A DNA stretch of 64,000 nucleotides from Linanthus parryae (Eukaryota; Streptophyta; Magnoliopsida; Ericales; Polemoniaceae), in the NCBI GenBank assembly GCA_023055425.1, contig JALGPY010000006.1, forward strand, positions 71,394,127 through 71,458,126, read 5' to 3'. A program made the translations under genes and the position numbers. How positions within the stretch are numbered: the stretch's first letter is position 1; every line of letters begins with the position of its first letter. Of the stretch, positions 23,818-34,357 are shown in pieces. Under the pieces are notes generated by a model, which made no database searches, had not been told where the DNA came from, and worked only from the letters and a program-made list of their open reading frames with translations.

Positions 23818-24085
23818 CCTTGCTAAAGTCCTGGGATCATATTTAGCGGGGTTGGTACTAACCTTAGGTATTCATCTAATTAATGCATGAAATATGAATA
23901 ATGCATGAAATGTAAACACAAGTGATCATAAGCTAATATACACATTGCACATACATCAAAAAGGAACATGTCCATCAAGCGTCACGTCAAGCTAACATTA
24001 CAAGCATCACATCACATGGCTTACCAAAAAACATCATATTAGATTTTCACAACTAATACTTCCTTAAGAGAGGAGAAATATAGGC
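23818..24085 (-). other. Spacer between gag and accessory ORF2 of Gypsy-A
   Basis: AT-rich 270 bp without coding signal on either strand. It is conserved almost unchanged in the copy (61166-61433). Confidence 0.6.
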
Positions 24086-24715
24086 CTAAAGACTCTCATC
24101 ATCGGTAATGCACTCAGGTCCGATGTCTCCAAGGGTCATGGGGTCAACCTCGATCTCGTGGTCCTCTTGATTCTCGACCAGCTCTTGGTTCTCATCATCT
24201 TGGTCCATCCAATCCTCCTCCCACTCTTCCTCTACATCGTCGATAGCTACTTCTTCTTCCTCTTCCTCTTCCTCTTCTTCTTCTACCTCCTCAGGTTCTT
24301 CTTCCTCTTCTTCTTCTTGTTGTTGTTGTTGCTGCTGATGCTGATGCCATTGCTGCTCCAGTTCGTTCTTGAGCTCGGAGGGCGTGATCCAGTAAATTTC
24401 ATCCACATATTGGCGGTATCGGCATGTGTTGGGAACAAATTCCCCCCATTCGTTCTCCACGACTAGGTCCACATACTTATCCCTCACCCGATTCCAAGGT
24501 TGCTCTCTTGGGAGTACCTCCAACATAAAGTGACATATGGCCAGTGGATGTGCAAATTTTTCATCACCGTGTGGGCTCTGGCTGAGGGCTAAACAATATT
24601 CATTCATGTAATCACAAAACTCAGCGATGGTATCCTCTCCCGGCATGAATCTCAAGTTGACTGGAGTAGCACCTGGTGCAAAGTTGTCTGGATGAGGGAC
24701 TGGTAAGCGCGCCAT
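24086..24715 (-). CDS. Gypsy-A accessory ORF2 (pre-gag, acidic tail), unknown function
   Basis: 209 codons, start MARLPVPHPDNFAPG, between the PBS and gag. Residues 1-125 look like a folded domain (EDTIAEFCDYMNEYCLALSQ, HPLAICHFMLEVL, KYVDLVVENEWG, YWITPSELKNELEQ). Residues 126-135 are a His/Gln run and the remainder is very acidic (long Glu runs, then WEEDWMDQDDENQ). I recognise no known family. The length differs by three codons in the copy at 61434-62054 because the Gln/Glu repeats vary; the rest is nearly unchanged. Spacing of the motifs FMLEVL / KYVDL / YWITP matches LLEAY / RYHDL / YVITP in ORF1 next to it, suggesting tandem paralogy. A transcriptional leader with chance coding is less likely, since the frame is open in both copies. 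Confidence 0.7.
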   Translation of the reverse strand: MARLPVPHPDNFAPGATPVNLRFMPGEDTIAEFCDYMNEYCLALSQSPHGDEKFAHPLAICHFMLEVLPREQPWNRVRDKYVDLVVENEWGEFVPNTCRYRQYVDEIYWITPSELKNELEQQWHQHQQQQQQQEEEEEEEPEEVEEEEEEEEEEEVAIDDVEEEWEEDWMDQDDENQELVENQEDHEIEVDPMTLGDIGPECITDDESL

Positions 24716-25179
24716 CTGGTGAAGGATAAAAGAGAAGTCTCAGAAGTGGTTCTAAGTTAAGCGTGTAATTAATAATTAAATAAGTTACACGTAATAAAAG
24801 AATTCATAGTGAAAAAAAATATATTCTTCAATACGTAGGGAGTGTTTATATAAGTAGGCAACTTGACTTTCGTTATATCCCACATAATAAAATCATTTTT
24901 TTGTATATATATACACTTTTTTTTAATATATAATTTAAGAAAATTTCCTCTCCATATTATAAACCAAGAATATAGCATACATCGCGCAATCTTTTTTTTT
25001 TTACATCAAATTTTAGGATATATCATACGTAATAAGACACGTGATCATCCAAGCAAAATACCCACATTTAAGTTTCATAGAACCGGTCATACAAATAATA
25101 TTAAGACAACATTCTAATGGCTATAAGCCATATTTAGATAATATAACAACATAAGATAAGACTAAATTAAGTAACGTCT
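24716..25179 (-). other. AT-rich spacer between accessory ORFs
   Basis: About 460 bp of AT-rich DNA with T and TA runs, no supported coding frame. The TA run near 24905 and T run near 24991 differ in length in the copy. Confidence 0.6.
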
Positions 25180-25598
25180 CTACTTCACTGTCGAACCCTC
25201 GTCTTGAATGCCACGCGTACTTCCCATTCCCTCTTCTTCTTCCATAATGATCATCTCGAGTATTCGGGAACCAATGCCTTCAGGTGTTATAACATAGGTA
25301 CCCTCACGCTTCCACTTGGTCTCATTTGGTTTCCGGTTGGGGGTAACCAAGTCATGATACCTCCTCCTCAAAATGGTGCCGTAACGGTCGCCCGAACGGT
25401 GTAAGCCTCTAGTAGAAAATAGGACTGAACAAGCGGGTTGAGGTAATCCGCAAAGTGGGGATGCCAAATCTCCCACCGTTGGCAAGTGTATACCACATGG
25501 GCGCTAAAGTCCTCGTAGGTCGGGTCCTCCCTTAGTCGACGGTCAATTGGGTTGACATCGTTACGGAACTCGGGCGGGATCCAAGCGTTTCTATCCAT
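25180..25598 (-). pseudogene. Gypsy-A accessory ORF1 (pre-gag), frameshifted, unknown function
   Basis: Frame one (25598-25368) starts MDRNAWIPPEFRNDVNPIDR and includes LNPLVQSYFLLEAY before TAG/TAA. Frame two (from within 25485 to 25180) continues RYGTILRRRYHDLVTPNRK, EGTYVITPEGIGSRILEM and a short acidic EEEEG. The switch lies around 25390-25405. The identical switch is in the copy at 62528-62946, so it predates the duplication or is used as a frameshift. The residues before and after the switch line up with one uninterrupted domain of ORF2. No known family recognised. It begins about 320 nt after the PBS. Confidence 0.6.
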
Positions 25599-25918
25599 CC
25601 TATAAGGACTAACAAAGTATTCATTAAACCATTATCTTAAATTCTAGTTTTTTTTTTTTTCTTTTTTTTTTTCTAGTCTTTACCTCCTAAGAGTTATGGT
25701 CGTAGCGTTTAAACAACTAAATTCGAGCACATCAAATAAGTAGCACGTTTGTAACTAATAATTATCTAAGATTCGACACCCAAGTCCCCCAGCTTTTTTA
25801 TTTATTATTATCCAATTAAGTTGTCCTAGCCAATTTTATATTTTTAGAAAAAGATCAAATTTTAATTGAGTTCTTATATTGATGGGAATTGAATGATCCA
25901 CATAAACCATAGAACCGT

Positions 25919-25930
25919 GCTCTGATACCA
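25919..25930 (-). promoter_or_regulatory. Primer-binding site of Gypsy-A
   Basis: The minus strand reads TGGTATCAGAGC (initiator-Met tRNA), two bases from the 5' LTR. Confidence 0.92.
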
Positions 25931-25932
25931 AT

Positions 25933-28745
25933 TGAAACACCCCATAATTCCCGAACCATCGGGAATTATGAAGAGTGCCCTCCACCCAAGGTGATGAACC
26001 TCTTAGGGTAACGGAGTAGGATCACGGTTCTTGGTTATATGCGATCAACAAAACCCACCGATTACATTACTATTTACAATAAAACGTTTGTCCATCGTTG
26101 TTCACAAAAAAACAAAAGTAATACGACTACCAAAAGAAAAGATTTGTCATGGAGGCTACATGATCTATATACTACCGTTGCCTATATTTAGTTGAACGTC
26201 CCCTTCCCTCGCGAGCTCGAACCTGTGGTGATTTAAAATAAAATAATGGAGCACCACAATTTAAATAAAGTCAGTTAAAACTGAGTAAATATAGGCTACA
26301 ACGCGTAAATAGATGGCGAGGAAACACAGTTATAAGTTACAAAAGAGGTAAGAAGAATTTAAATAATGGCAGTAAAAAAAAGAAATAATATTTTCAGAAA
26401 TTTAAAACAATTGTTTAATTGTTGTAGCAAGTTACTTTAACGTTTTCATTTGGTTGAGGCATATCCAGAGCCACCAACGGGATCAATGTAGACGGAGGAA
26501 TCACAATAAATCGCTAAATGGTGCATTCTAGGGTTTAACAACCCTATTTCTCCCGAGCGTTATGGGAGCCCATACGTCAATCCCCGCTCACAAATTATAG
26601 CTAAAAGGCCTTAAGTGTCGACACCCCTATACCGTAGTGACTCGTACAAGTATAAGTAGCACTCTAGCTCTATAAACCCCTTGGCCGCAATACCGTGATA
26701 CATATAGGCTCATTGGGGGTTGATTTTAAACATTTAAGTTTTATCCAATGAAGTGAAGCATTGCTTCCGGCTATATAGTTGGGGGATCGCTTGGCGTCCC
26801 CGACCATAGCCACAATATAACTCCGTACATAGCCCTATATCTATTATGAGTGTATTATTGATTCCCAATTTCAAACATATTTTCTTTTCACAACTCAAAG
26901 TTTTTCCCAAATAATTTTCAACGAGTACGATATAGATTATTAAAAGTTCTCACATGCTCCAATTTTCATTTTCATAACCTAATTTGCAAGTTTGAAAATC
27001 AAATAAAATCTAAATTTGATTTGTAAAGGTTGCACACATATACTTACCAAAGGATATACAAGCGCGAGGCAACAAAGAGCAATCCTAGAATTCCGAAGGC
27101 ACAAACTCGTCTCCTACGAACCCGATGTCTACAATCACACATATACGTACTCATTACCACCAAGTTACACATACATAATCCAAATGTAACATACATGCTA
27201 AATAATCACATATGTCACAAATGCACATATAATTATGTTCACTTATCAAAACACATCAAATCCAACACTTAGACATGTGAAAATTCAAGTTATTATAAAA
27301 ATGTGAAACTACAAATCTGGACAGATTTGTGGCTCTGACTTTAGAGCCATATTTACAATACCAAAATACTTTTAAAAATTTTGAAACTCTCTCATAAGGT
27401 AGAAAAATGTGTCTAGTTTCTGAAACATCAAGAATCTTGTTAATAGCTATTACAGAAATAAAGATATAAAATAAACAAAGAGTGTTGTGCAGATACAATT
27501 CTGAAAGTAAATCTCAACTTCAAAAGGTGATTACTACCTCTTGGAGAATAGCAATGATGCTCATCTTCTCCAGAATTAATATTATATGTGTCTAGTTAGT
27601 ACACAAGAAAGAGGGGGTTCAAAACGTTTCTGAAAAGGAGATTTTTAGTGAAAATTCCAAGATTGGTACTGAAACAGAGTTCCAGAAAACATGCAAGTTC
27701 AAATGACCATTACTCATTATCCAAGAATGCTATGAAGATGATTTTTTTTCTCAAAATGACCCCCTCTGAGTCTATTTTCATGAAATGTGAGTTTTGAAAT
27801 TTTTACAGAGACCAAAGTATAACATATACCACGATTTTCACACACTATACAGATTGTATCAACATGCATGTTTCCCTAAAACCTCCAAATCTTGATCAAA
27901 TCATTTCTATGATACATGCAACTTGAGAAACATGTTCCTATGCTCAAAAACAGCCATTTAAACATATAAAAAGAAATCAAACAAGAAATTTGAGGAATCA
28001 AGTGGAAAATTTGATAAAACACAAGTCCAAAGTCACAATTTCATGCTCTAGGCACACGTGCATCATCAAATCAAGAGATTTCAAACAAGACATGATTCCA
28101 ACAACTATTTTCACAAGATATGAAGGGGAAAAGAAAGGAAAGAACACTTACTACCAGCCCTTATAGAGATTTTGGAGTTTTGGAGGGTCTTGGAGTGCTT
28201 GATTTCTCCCTAGACTTGAAGCTCCTTCAATGGAAGCAAGAAAGAGATGATAGAAGTGGGTTTTTGAGGAAGAGGGTGATGTTTATGATGCCCTCATTGT
28301 TTTGGACGAAAATTATGAGTGAGAGAGAGATACTTGAGGTTAGAAGGAAAGATGAAATGATGTGGCAGTGTTAGTGTGTGTGGGGGTTGCATATTATATG
28401 TACATGTGTGGGTATAGCTCCATAGGAAGAGGTAGGAGTATTTTTTTATTAGTGTTGACTTGGTACTTGTGGGGAGGGACTTGAGAGAAATTACAACTCT
28501 CCCAACAAATTAGTTGGGGGTAGAAATTGAAGTAGTAAGAAGTTGAGGGTTGGTAGACAAATACTACAAATTAAGTTATCTACAAGATTGCAAATGCAAG
28601 AGGGGTATTTTTGAAATTACCACTAAGTAACAAGTTTACTAGTAGTATTTTTTTCTAACTTTAGAAACTATGACTTGAATTACTCAATAACAACACAACT
28701 CTTCTAAATAAAAAAATAGCCCCAAACAAAGTACGAGGTATTTCA
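25933..28745 (-). repeat. Gypsy-A 5' LTR (2813 bp)
   Basis: The minus strand starts TGAAATACCTCGTAC (28745) and ends GGGGTGTTTCA (25933), next to the PBS. A 12-bp perfect hairpin with a 4-nt loop (25944-25971) marks the U5 end. It shares many alleles with the partial LTR at 63278-64000 that the 3' LTR lacks. Confidence 0.93.
26223..27047 (-). other. Putative LTR intron 2 (Gypsy-A)
   Basis: The minus strand has a donor-like CTTTG|GTAAGT at 27047 and an acceptor-like TCACCACAG|GT ending at 26223. The preceding 81-nt putative exon (27128-27048) follows an acceptor-like GATTGTAG at 27130-27129, and a further donor-like GTA|GTAAGT is at 28151. The pattern parallels other Gypsy LTRs in the window. 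Inferred only. Confidence 0.4.
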
Positions 28746-28750
28746 GAGAT

Positions 28751-29644
28751 TTTCCACTCAAAAAGAGGAAGAACTTTTAGAAGAAAGACCATGATAGAAG
28801 AAAGAAAGCTATGATAGCATCTTGGAGTTATTCAGAAACCTCAAGTGACTCTGAATCTGAAGGAGAACATGCCAACCTATGCTTTATGTCCAAGTATGAT
28901 GAAAGTTCTGAAAAGAACATTGAGGTAATGGTAAACTGCTTGATTTCAAAACCAACAGAAGCCCTCTCTAATTATCGTAGAACAATACATTTAAATGAAG
29001 AGGACTATATTAAAGAGATTAGAGTTTTGAAAGAAAAAGTTCATGAGCAAGCAAAAGAAAATTTGCATCTTGTTTGCCTATATAGGAATCTTGAAATCTC
29101 TCAGAAGAAAACTAACAGTGATTTCAAGGCCTTGAAAACCAGTTTCAAAGCCTTGAAAACATAGTAGTCACTGAAAACTCTCTATTGAGTGACATCATTG
29201 TTAATATAAAACATCAAGTTGATGAATTGTATAAACAAAACACTACTCTAACTGAGAAAATTCAAGAATCTGAATCATTCAAAACAAGACTTGCAGGCTC
29301 AGAACACAATTTGAACTTGATTCTTGGAGGTAGCTCAAAGTCTGTTCACAAAACTGGTATTGGATACAATCCAAATTTTCCCAAAAAAGAACAATACCAG
29401 ATTTGTGAAAGCTGGAAGCAGAACATCTCCTAAGTGCCATTACTGCAATAAGATTGGTCATGTTAAGATGACTTGTCCTTTTAGAAGAAGAGACCCTCAC
29501 ATAATGAGGAATACTTTTCCATTCCAACTCAAAGGACAAGTTAGACAGATTTGGGTTCCTAAAGGGGTTAAACCACCTAACATGGTTGACCCTGAATATG
29601 AATCTAAATTCAACACTTGGTCTACCAGCTTGGTAAGGCAGTGA
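28751..29644 (+). pseudogene. Copia-S gag, C-terminal part after Gypsy-A
   Basis: It resumes at the other TSD copy. A TAG follows within about 30 nt, then 28811-29164 reads MIASWSYSETSSDSESEGEH ... NEEDYIKEIRVLKEKVHEQA, ending SDFKALKTSFKALKT, a peptide made by two palindrome motifs. 29185-29433 and 29324-29644 continue in different frames (VDELYKQNTTLTEKIQES; CHYCNKIGHVKMTCPF, a second CCHC knuckle). Confidence 0.82.
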
Positions 29645-29651
29645 ATGGTGT

Positions 29652-30192
29652 TTGCAGGTTGTCGCAAAGAACAAAGAACATAAATGGTTTATGGACAGTG
29701 GTTTCTCAAGACACATGAGTGGCAAGAGATCTCTATTCTCAAAACTAAAAGAGCAATCTGAAGGATCAATTACACTTGGTGAAAGAGGCAAAAGCAACAT
29801 TCTTGGTATTGGTAAAGTTGGTACAAATTCTAAAAATTCTATTTCTGATGTATATCTAGTTGATGGTTTGAAATTCAATTTGCTTAATGTTTCTCAGCTT
29901 TGTGATAATGGCAACAAGGTTATCTTTGACAAAGAGAAATGTGTGGTGCAAGATGAGAAATCTAGCAATTGCATCCTCACTGTCTCTAGATCAAACAATG
30001 TTTATACTTTTCAAACAAACAAAGTTGCAGGAGAAAACTTGAAGTGTCTCAAGGCCATGAAAGAAGATTGAAAGCTTTGACACATAAAGTTGGAACATAT
30101 TAGCTTGCTACTTTGAACAAGCTAGTTTCCAAGAACTTATTAAGACGTCTACCCTCTATCAAGTTTAAAGATGAAAGAATTTTGCAAGGCAT
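29652..30192 (+). pseudogene. Copia-S protease / GAG-pre-integrase
   Basis: 29652-30071 encodes KWFMDSGFSRHMSGKRSLFS (DSG protease triad) and YLVDGLKFNLLNVSQLCDNG. The GAG-pre-integrase His/Cys finger follows to 30192 but is broken by stops and frameshifts (the Leu-Gly-His motif appears as KLEHIS-like text). Confidence 0.8.
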
Positions 30193-31237
30193 GTGCACAA
30201 GGCAAGCAAACTAGAAGCTCATTCAATGAACTTTGTAAATACTACTAGACCCATTGAATTATTGCATATGGATCTCTTTGGTCCTATGAGAACTCCAACT
30301 CCAAAGGTTAAGAAGTACATGCTTGTTATTTTAGATGATTTTTCTAGATATACTTGGGTGATGTTTCTTATAGAAAAATCTGAAGCTCTCACTGAATTTC
30401 AAAGCTTTGTAGAGAACTTCAAACCTTGAAAAACCTACATATTGCTTCAATCAGAAGTCATCATGGTAGAGAGTTTGATCAATTAGAGTTTGATGTATTT
30501 TGTTCTAAGCATGGAATCTCTCACAACTTTTCTGCTCCTAGAACTCCTCAACAGAATGGAGTTGTTGAAAGAAAGAACAGGACCCTTGAAGACATGTCAA
30601 GAACAAAGTTTCTGGAAAAAAAATTGCCAAAGCATTATTGGGAAGAAGCTGTGAATACATCAAACTATATTCTTAACATGTGCTTATCAGACCTATTCTG
30701 AAGAAGACCCCCTATGAGTTGTTCAAAGGAAGAAGGCCAAACATTTCTTCCTTCAAACATTTTGGTTGTACTTGTTTCGTCCACAATAATGGTAAGGAAA
30801 ATCTTGGTAAGATTGATGCAAGAAGTGATGAAGGTATGTTTCTTGGTTATTCAGAGACAAGAAAAGCCTATAGAGTTTATAATAAGAGAATCAAGCTTGT
30901 TGAAGAAAGCATTCATGTTATATTTCATGAAAGCTATGATGGTTCTTTGAGTGAAGGTTCTGCAGATCTCAATCTGAACAAACATGATTCAGATACTGAA
31001 GAAGAATCCTCAAAAGGATCCAAGGAAATGTCACAAGAACAAAGCAGACAATCTCAAGGCCTTGAAACTAAGGTGCAAAGCCTTGAAACAGAATCTCCAG
31101 AGAAGACAGCAGAACAAGCTACTACTTCAAGTTCTCAAAGACCTGAAAATAAATTGGAGAGCCTGAACCTTGGACACCAAGAAAGAGATTTAAATATCTC
31201 TCATCTCATCCTGATGATAACATTATTTATGATCTAA
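30193..31237 (+). pseudogene. Copia-S integrase and linker, three frames
   Basis: 30193-30429: RPIELLHMDLFGPMRTPTPK with the first catalytic Asp, YMLVILDDFSRYTWVMF. 30426-30701: SIRSHHGREFDQLEF, where the second catalytic Asp is His, and TPQQNGVVERKNRTLEDM with Glu. 30680-31237: KKTPYELFKGRRPNISSF and the linker QSQGLETKVQSLETES, whose DNA is again a pair of palindrome motifs. The frame breaks and the Asp-to-His change make it inactive. Confidence 0.85.
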
Positions 31238-31263
31238 CCACTGGTACACAAACCAGATCACAG

Positions 31264-32841
31264 TTGAAGAGTCTTTGTGCTTTTAATGCTTTGATCTCTC
31301 CTCTAGAACCTAAAACTGTGAAGGAAGCATTACAAGAAGCAGACTGGATTATAGCTATGCAAAGTGAACTCAATGAGTTGGAAAGGAACAAGGTTTGGAA
31401 TCTATTTCCTCCTCCAAGAAATCAGTCTGTCATTGGCACCAGATGGGTATTCTGAAACAAGTTAGATGAGAATGGAAAGGTAATCAGGAACAAAACAAGA
31501 TTGGTAGCTCAAGGCTACAATCAATAAGAAGGTATTGACTTTGAAGAAACATTTTCTCATGTTGCCAGGTTAGAAGCAATTAGAATTCTACTTGCATTTT
31601 CATCTCACAAGAACATGAAACTCTTTCAAATGGAAGTGAAGTGTGCATTTTTAAATGGCTATTTGCAAGAAGAAGTTTATGTTGCTCAACCTCCAGGTTT
31701 TGAAAATGACAAGTTTCCAGATCATGTTTACAAACTTGACAAGGCTCTTTATGGTTTGAAACAAGCTCCAAGAGCTTGGTATGAAAGATTGTCAAAGTTT
31801 CTACTTAAAAATGATTTCAAAAGAGGATTAGTAGATAAAACTATTTTCATAAGGACTCATGAGAAAAACATGCTTGTAGTTCAAATTTATGTTGATGATA
31901 TTCTATTTGAAGCTACTAATGATCTTCTATGCAAGGAATTCTCAAGTTTTATGAGCAGGGAATTTGAAATGAGCTTGATGGGAGAATTGAACTTCTTTCT
32001 TGGACTTCAAGTTCATCAGATGAAGAAAGGCATATTCCTACATCAAAGCAAGTATACAAGAGACTTGCTAAGAAAGTATAATATGTCTCAGTCCAAAGGG
32101 ATTAAGACCCCCATGAGTTCTACACTGTCTCTAGAAAAAGATGAATCTGGTAAGAGTGTTAATGTGAAAGATTGTAGATGTATGATTGGATCATTACTCT
32201 ACCTCATAGCTAGTAGACTACATATCATGGGCAGTGAGTGCATGTGTGCTAGATTCCAAGCTGATCCTAAAGAATCACACTTGACTGCAGTTAAGAGAAT
32301 ATTTAGATATCTCAATGGTACCAAAGACTTAAGGCTTTGGTATCATAAACAATCTAACTTCTCTTTGTGTGGCTATTCAGATGCTGACTTTGCTGGATAT
32401 AAAGTTGATAGAAAGAGTACATCAGGATGCTGTCAATTTCTTGGATCATCCTTAATCATCTGGCATTCAAAGAAGCAAAACTCAGCGGCACTATCAACAG
32501 CAGAAGCTGAATACCTAGCAGCTGGAGCTTGCTGTTCACAAGTGTTATGGGTAGCACAAAAAATGAGAGACCTTGGATTTGATTTCAGAGATATACCTAT
32601 CAAGTGTGACAACACAAGTGCAATATCAATTACAAAGAATCCAGTTCAGCATTCAAGAACAAAGCATATTGATGTCAGACACCACTTCATCAGAGATCAT
32701 GCTGAAAAAGGTGATATTATTCTTGAATTTGTTTCTACTAACTTGCAATTTGCAGATATCGTCACTAAACCATTACCAGATGAAAGATTCTCAGCCTTAA
32801 GATTGGAATTGGGCATGCTAAATAAAGAAGCATTGGTTTAG
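31264..32841 (+). pseudogene. Copia-S reverse transcriptase and RNase H
   Basis: 31264-31455 is the RT start (VKEALQEADWIIAMQSELNE, GTRWVF) ending in TGA; 31456-31614 is open with one more stop; 31615-32841 (408 codons) is intact. [57 protein letters not shown] (YVDD intact). RNase [80 protein letters not shown]. Two nonsense codons make the full polyprotein non-functional. Confidence 0.9.
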
Positions 32842-34344
32842 GGGAGAATCAGGTAACTATTATGTGTTTCAAAGTTTGAATTGATTTTCAAATCCTTGAA
32901 AATCTTTTCAAAGCTTTGAGTATATGTGCTCTCACTCATACAGCTTTTCAAGGCCTTGAAACCAATTCCAAAGCCTTAAAAATAAGACTGTATGCTAGCT
33001 AGTCAATAATTTGGATCTTTCAATGTTGGGTGTTATCTTTGTAGATAATTTCTCAATATTGCCCCTCAATTTTTCCAATACTCCTTTTCAGCCAAAATAG
33101 TATTATATCTTTTATTTCCAACGGCATGCACAAAATTTGAATCTTTTTGATTCAGCAGATCTTCTAATATTAGGAAGAATATATTTAGTTTCCTTTTCAA
33201 ACTGAAACTATCTTCTATTTATCTTCTTCTTTCTTTCTCTCCTTCGTATCTATCCTACCTCTCTCTTCTTCTCCCCAAACCTTAATGAGCACAGGAAAAG
33301 CCTATGACAGAATTAAGATGGCTGGTGGTTCAAAGGCTGGCACAGAGAAGAAAAGAAAGGCCACTGTGGAAGAGGTTCAGACCATCAGTGGGGATTCCAG
33401 TTCAAAGACTCCAACAGCAGAAGAAATGGCACCTCCTCCTCCCAAGAAGAAGGCAAAGAAAGATTAGACACCAGTGTCCAGCAAGAAGAAGAAGACAGTA
33501 GAGTCTGCTCAAGAAAAACAGAAAGGGATTCAGATTGGCAGCCCTAAAAAGGTGAAGAAGAAGGCCGATATAACATACAAGGGAAAAAAGAAAAGAGAAG
33601 ATCTACATTCAAGATTCAGATTCAGATGCAACTTCCAGTTCATATAGAATCTATTCAATTTCAAAGAAGGACAGAAAGAAGAAAGAACTTCAAGAAGCTA
33701 AGTCAGAATTCAACATGGAGTCTGAAAGAAAGAATCAGAAGAAAATTTATCTTTGGCTAAGAAAAGGTCTTTTGTAAATAAGAAACTGAAACATGGAAGG
33801 AATGGATTAGAAGAGTTAACCTTCCTGTTTAACAGTGTAATCAAGACCATAAGCTTAATCATTGAGGATGTTGATGTGGCTCAACAAGAAGAAGAACAAG
33901 TTGATGATGATGAAGGAAATAGTCAGGAAGAAGATGCAGGTCGCAAGGAGATGAAGACCCAACCCCTTAACTCTTGCCTACTCTTTCTTCTCCTTTTCAA
34001 GGTCTTGAAATCATTTTCAAAGTCTTGAAAATTTCATCTTTTCAAACATCCTTTTAAAGTCTTACCAAAACCTTTGATCCAAAATCTTCTCATTCTTTTT
34101 TGATGAAAGTAAAAAAGGTGGAGAAATCTAGGTTTTTTTTTGTTTTATTTGCTTACTAGCAGATCTGACCTGTTTTGTTTTTTTGGTCAGTAGAATTACT
34201 TATCTGAACTTTGATGTTATGTGGTACTTTCAGCAAATTAATAAGTTGGATTTATGTTTGATATCATGTGCTATATTTGACTATATGCTAATGAGTATTT
34301 TTTGCAGAATCACAGTATCAAACAGATTGTGGTTTTGTCTTTCA
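32842..34344 (+). other. Copia-S post-pol region with basic and acidic ORF remnants
   Basis: 1.5 kb between the pol stop and the PPT. 33285-33467 encodes 60 residues, Lys-rich, with a nuclear-localisation-like PPPPKKKAKKD at its end. 33753-34028 encodes an acidic segment (DVAQQEEEQVDDDEGNSQEE). Stops separate them. SIRE-type Copia elements are known for an extra ORF at this place (env-like by position). The remnant fits that layout, but I see no signal peptide or transmembrane helix. Palindrome motifs occur at about 32890-32980 and 33999-34030. Confidence 0.6.
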
Positions 34345-34357
34345 TAAAGGGGTAGAT
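34345..34357 (+). promoter_or_regulatory. Polypurine tract of Copia-S
   Basis: TAAAGGGGTAGAT directly before the 3' LTR start TGTAAG. Confidence 0.8.

Larger units (their letters stand above)
16130..28745 (-). mobile_element. Gypsy-A, Tekay/Del-like chromovirus with accessory ORFs
   Basis: 12.6-kb element with LTRs 16130-18943 (3') and 25933-28745 (5'), TSD GAGAT (16125-16129, 28746-28750). The minus strand runs PBS, two accessory ORFs, gag, protease, RT, RNase H, integrase, chromodomain-like tail, PPT. Gypsy order (integrase after RNase H), long LTRs and the C-terminal chromodomain remnant point to the Tekay/Del branch of chromoviruses. The two LTRs differ at roughly 45-50 positions by eye over 2.8 kb. 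A partial second copy lies at 58499-64000. Confidence 0.93.

Noticed and set aside
24158..24466. Hydrophobic plus-strand ORF with long Leu/Phe runs (and 61506-61805)
   Set aside because: Antisense shadow of the Glu-rich repeat of accessory ORF2, not a membrane protein.
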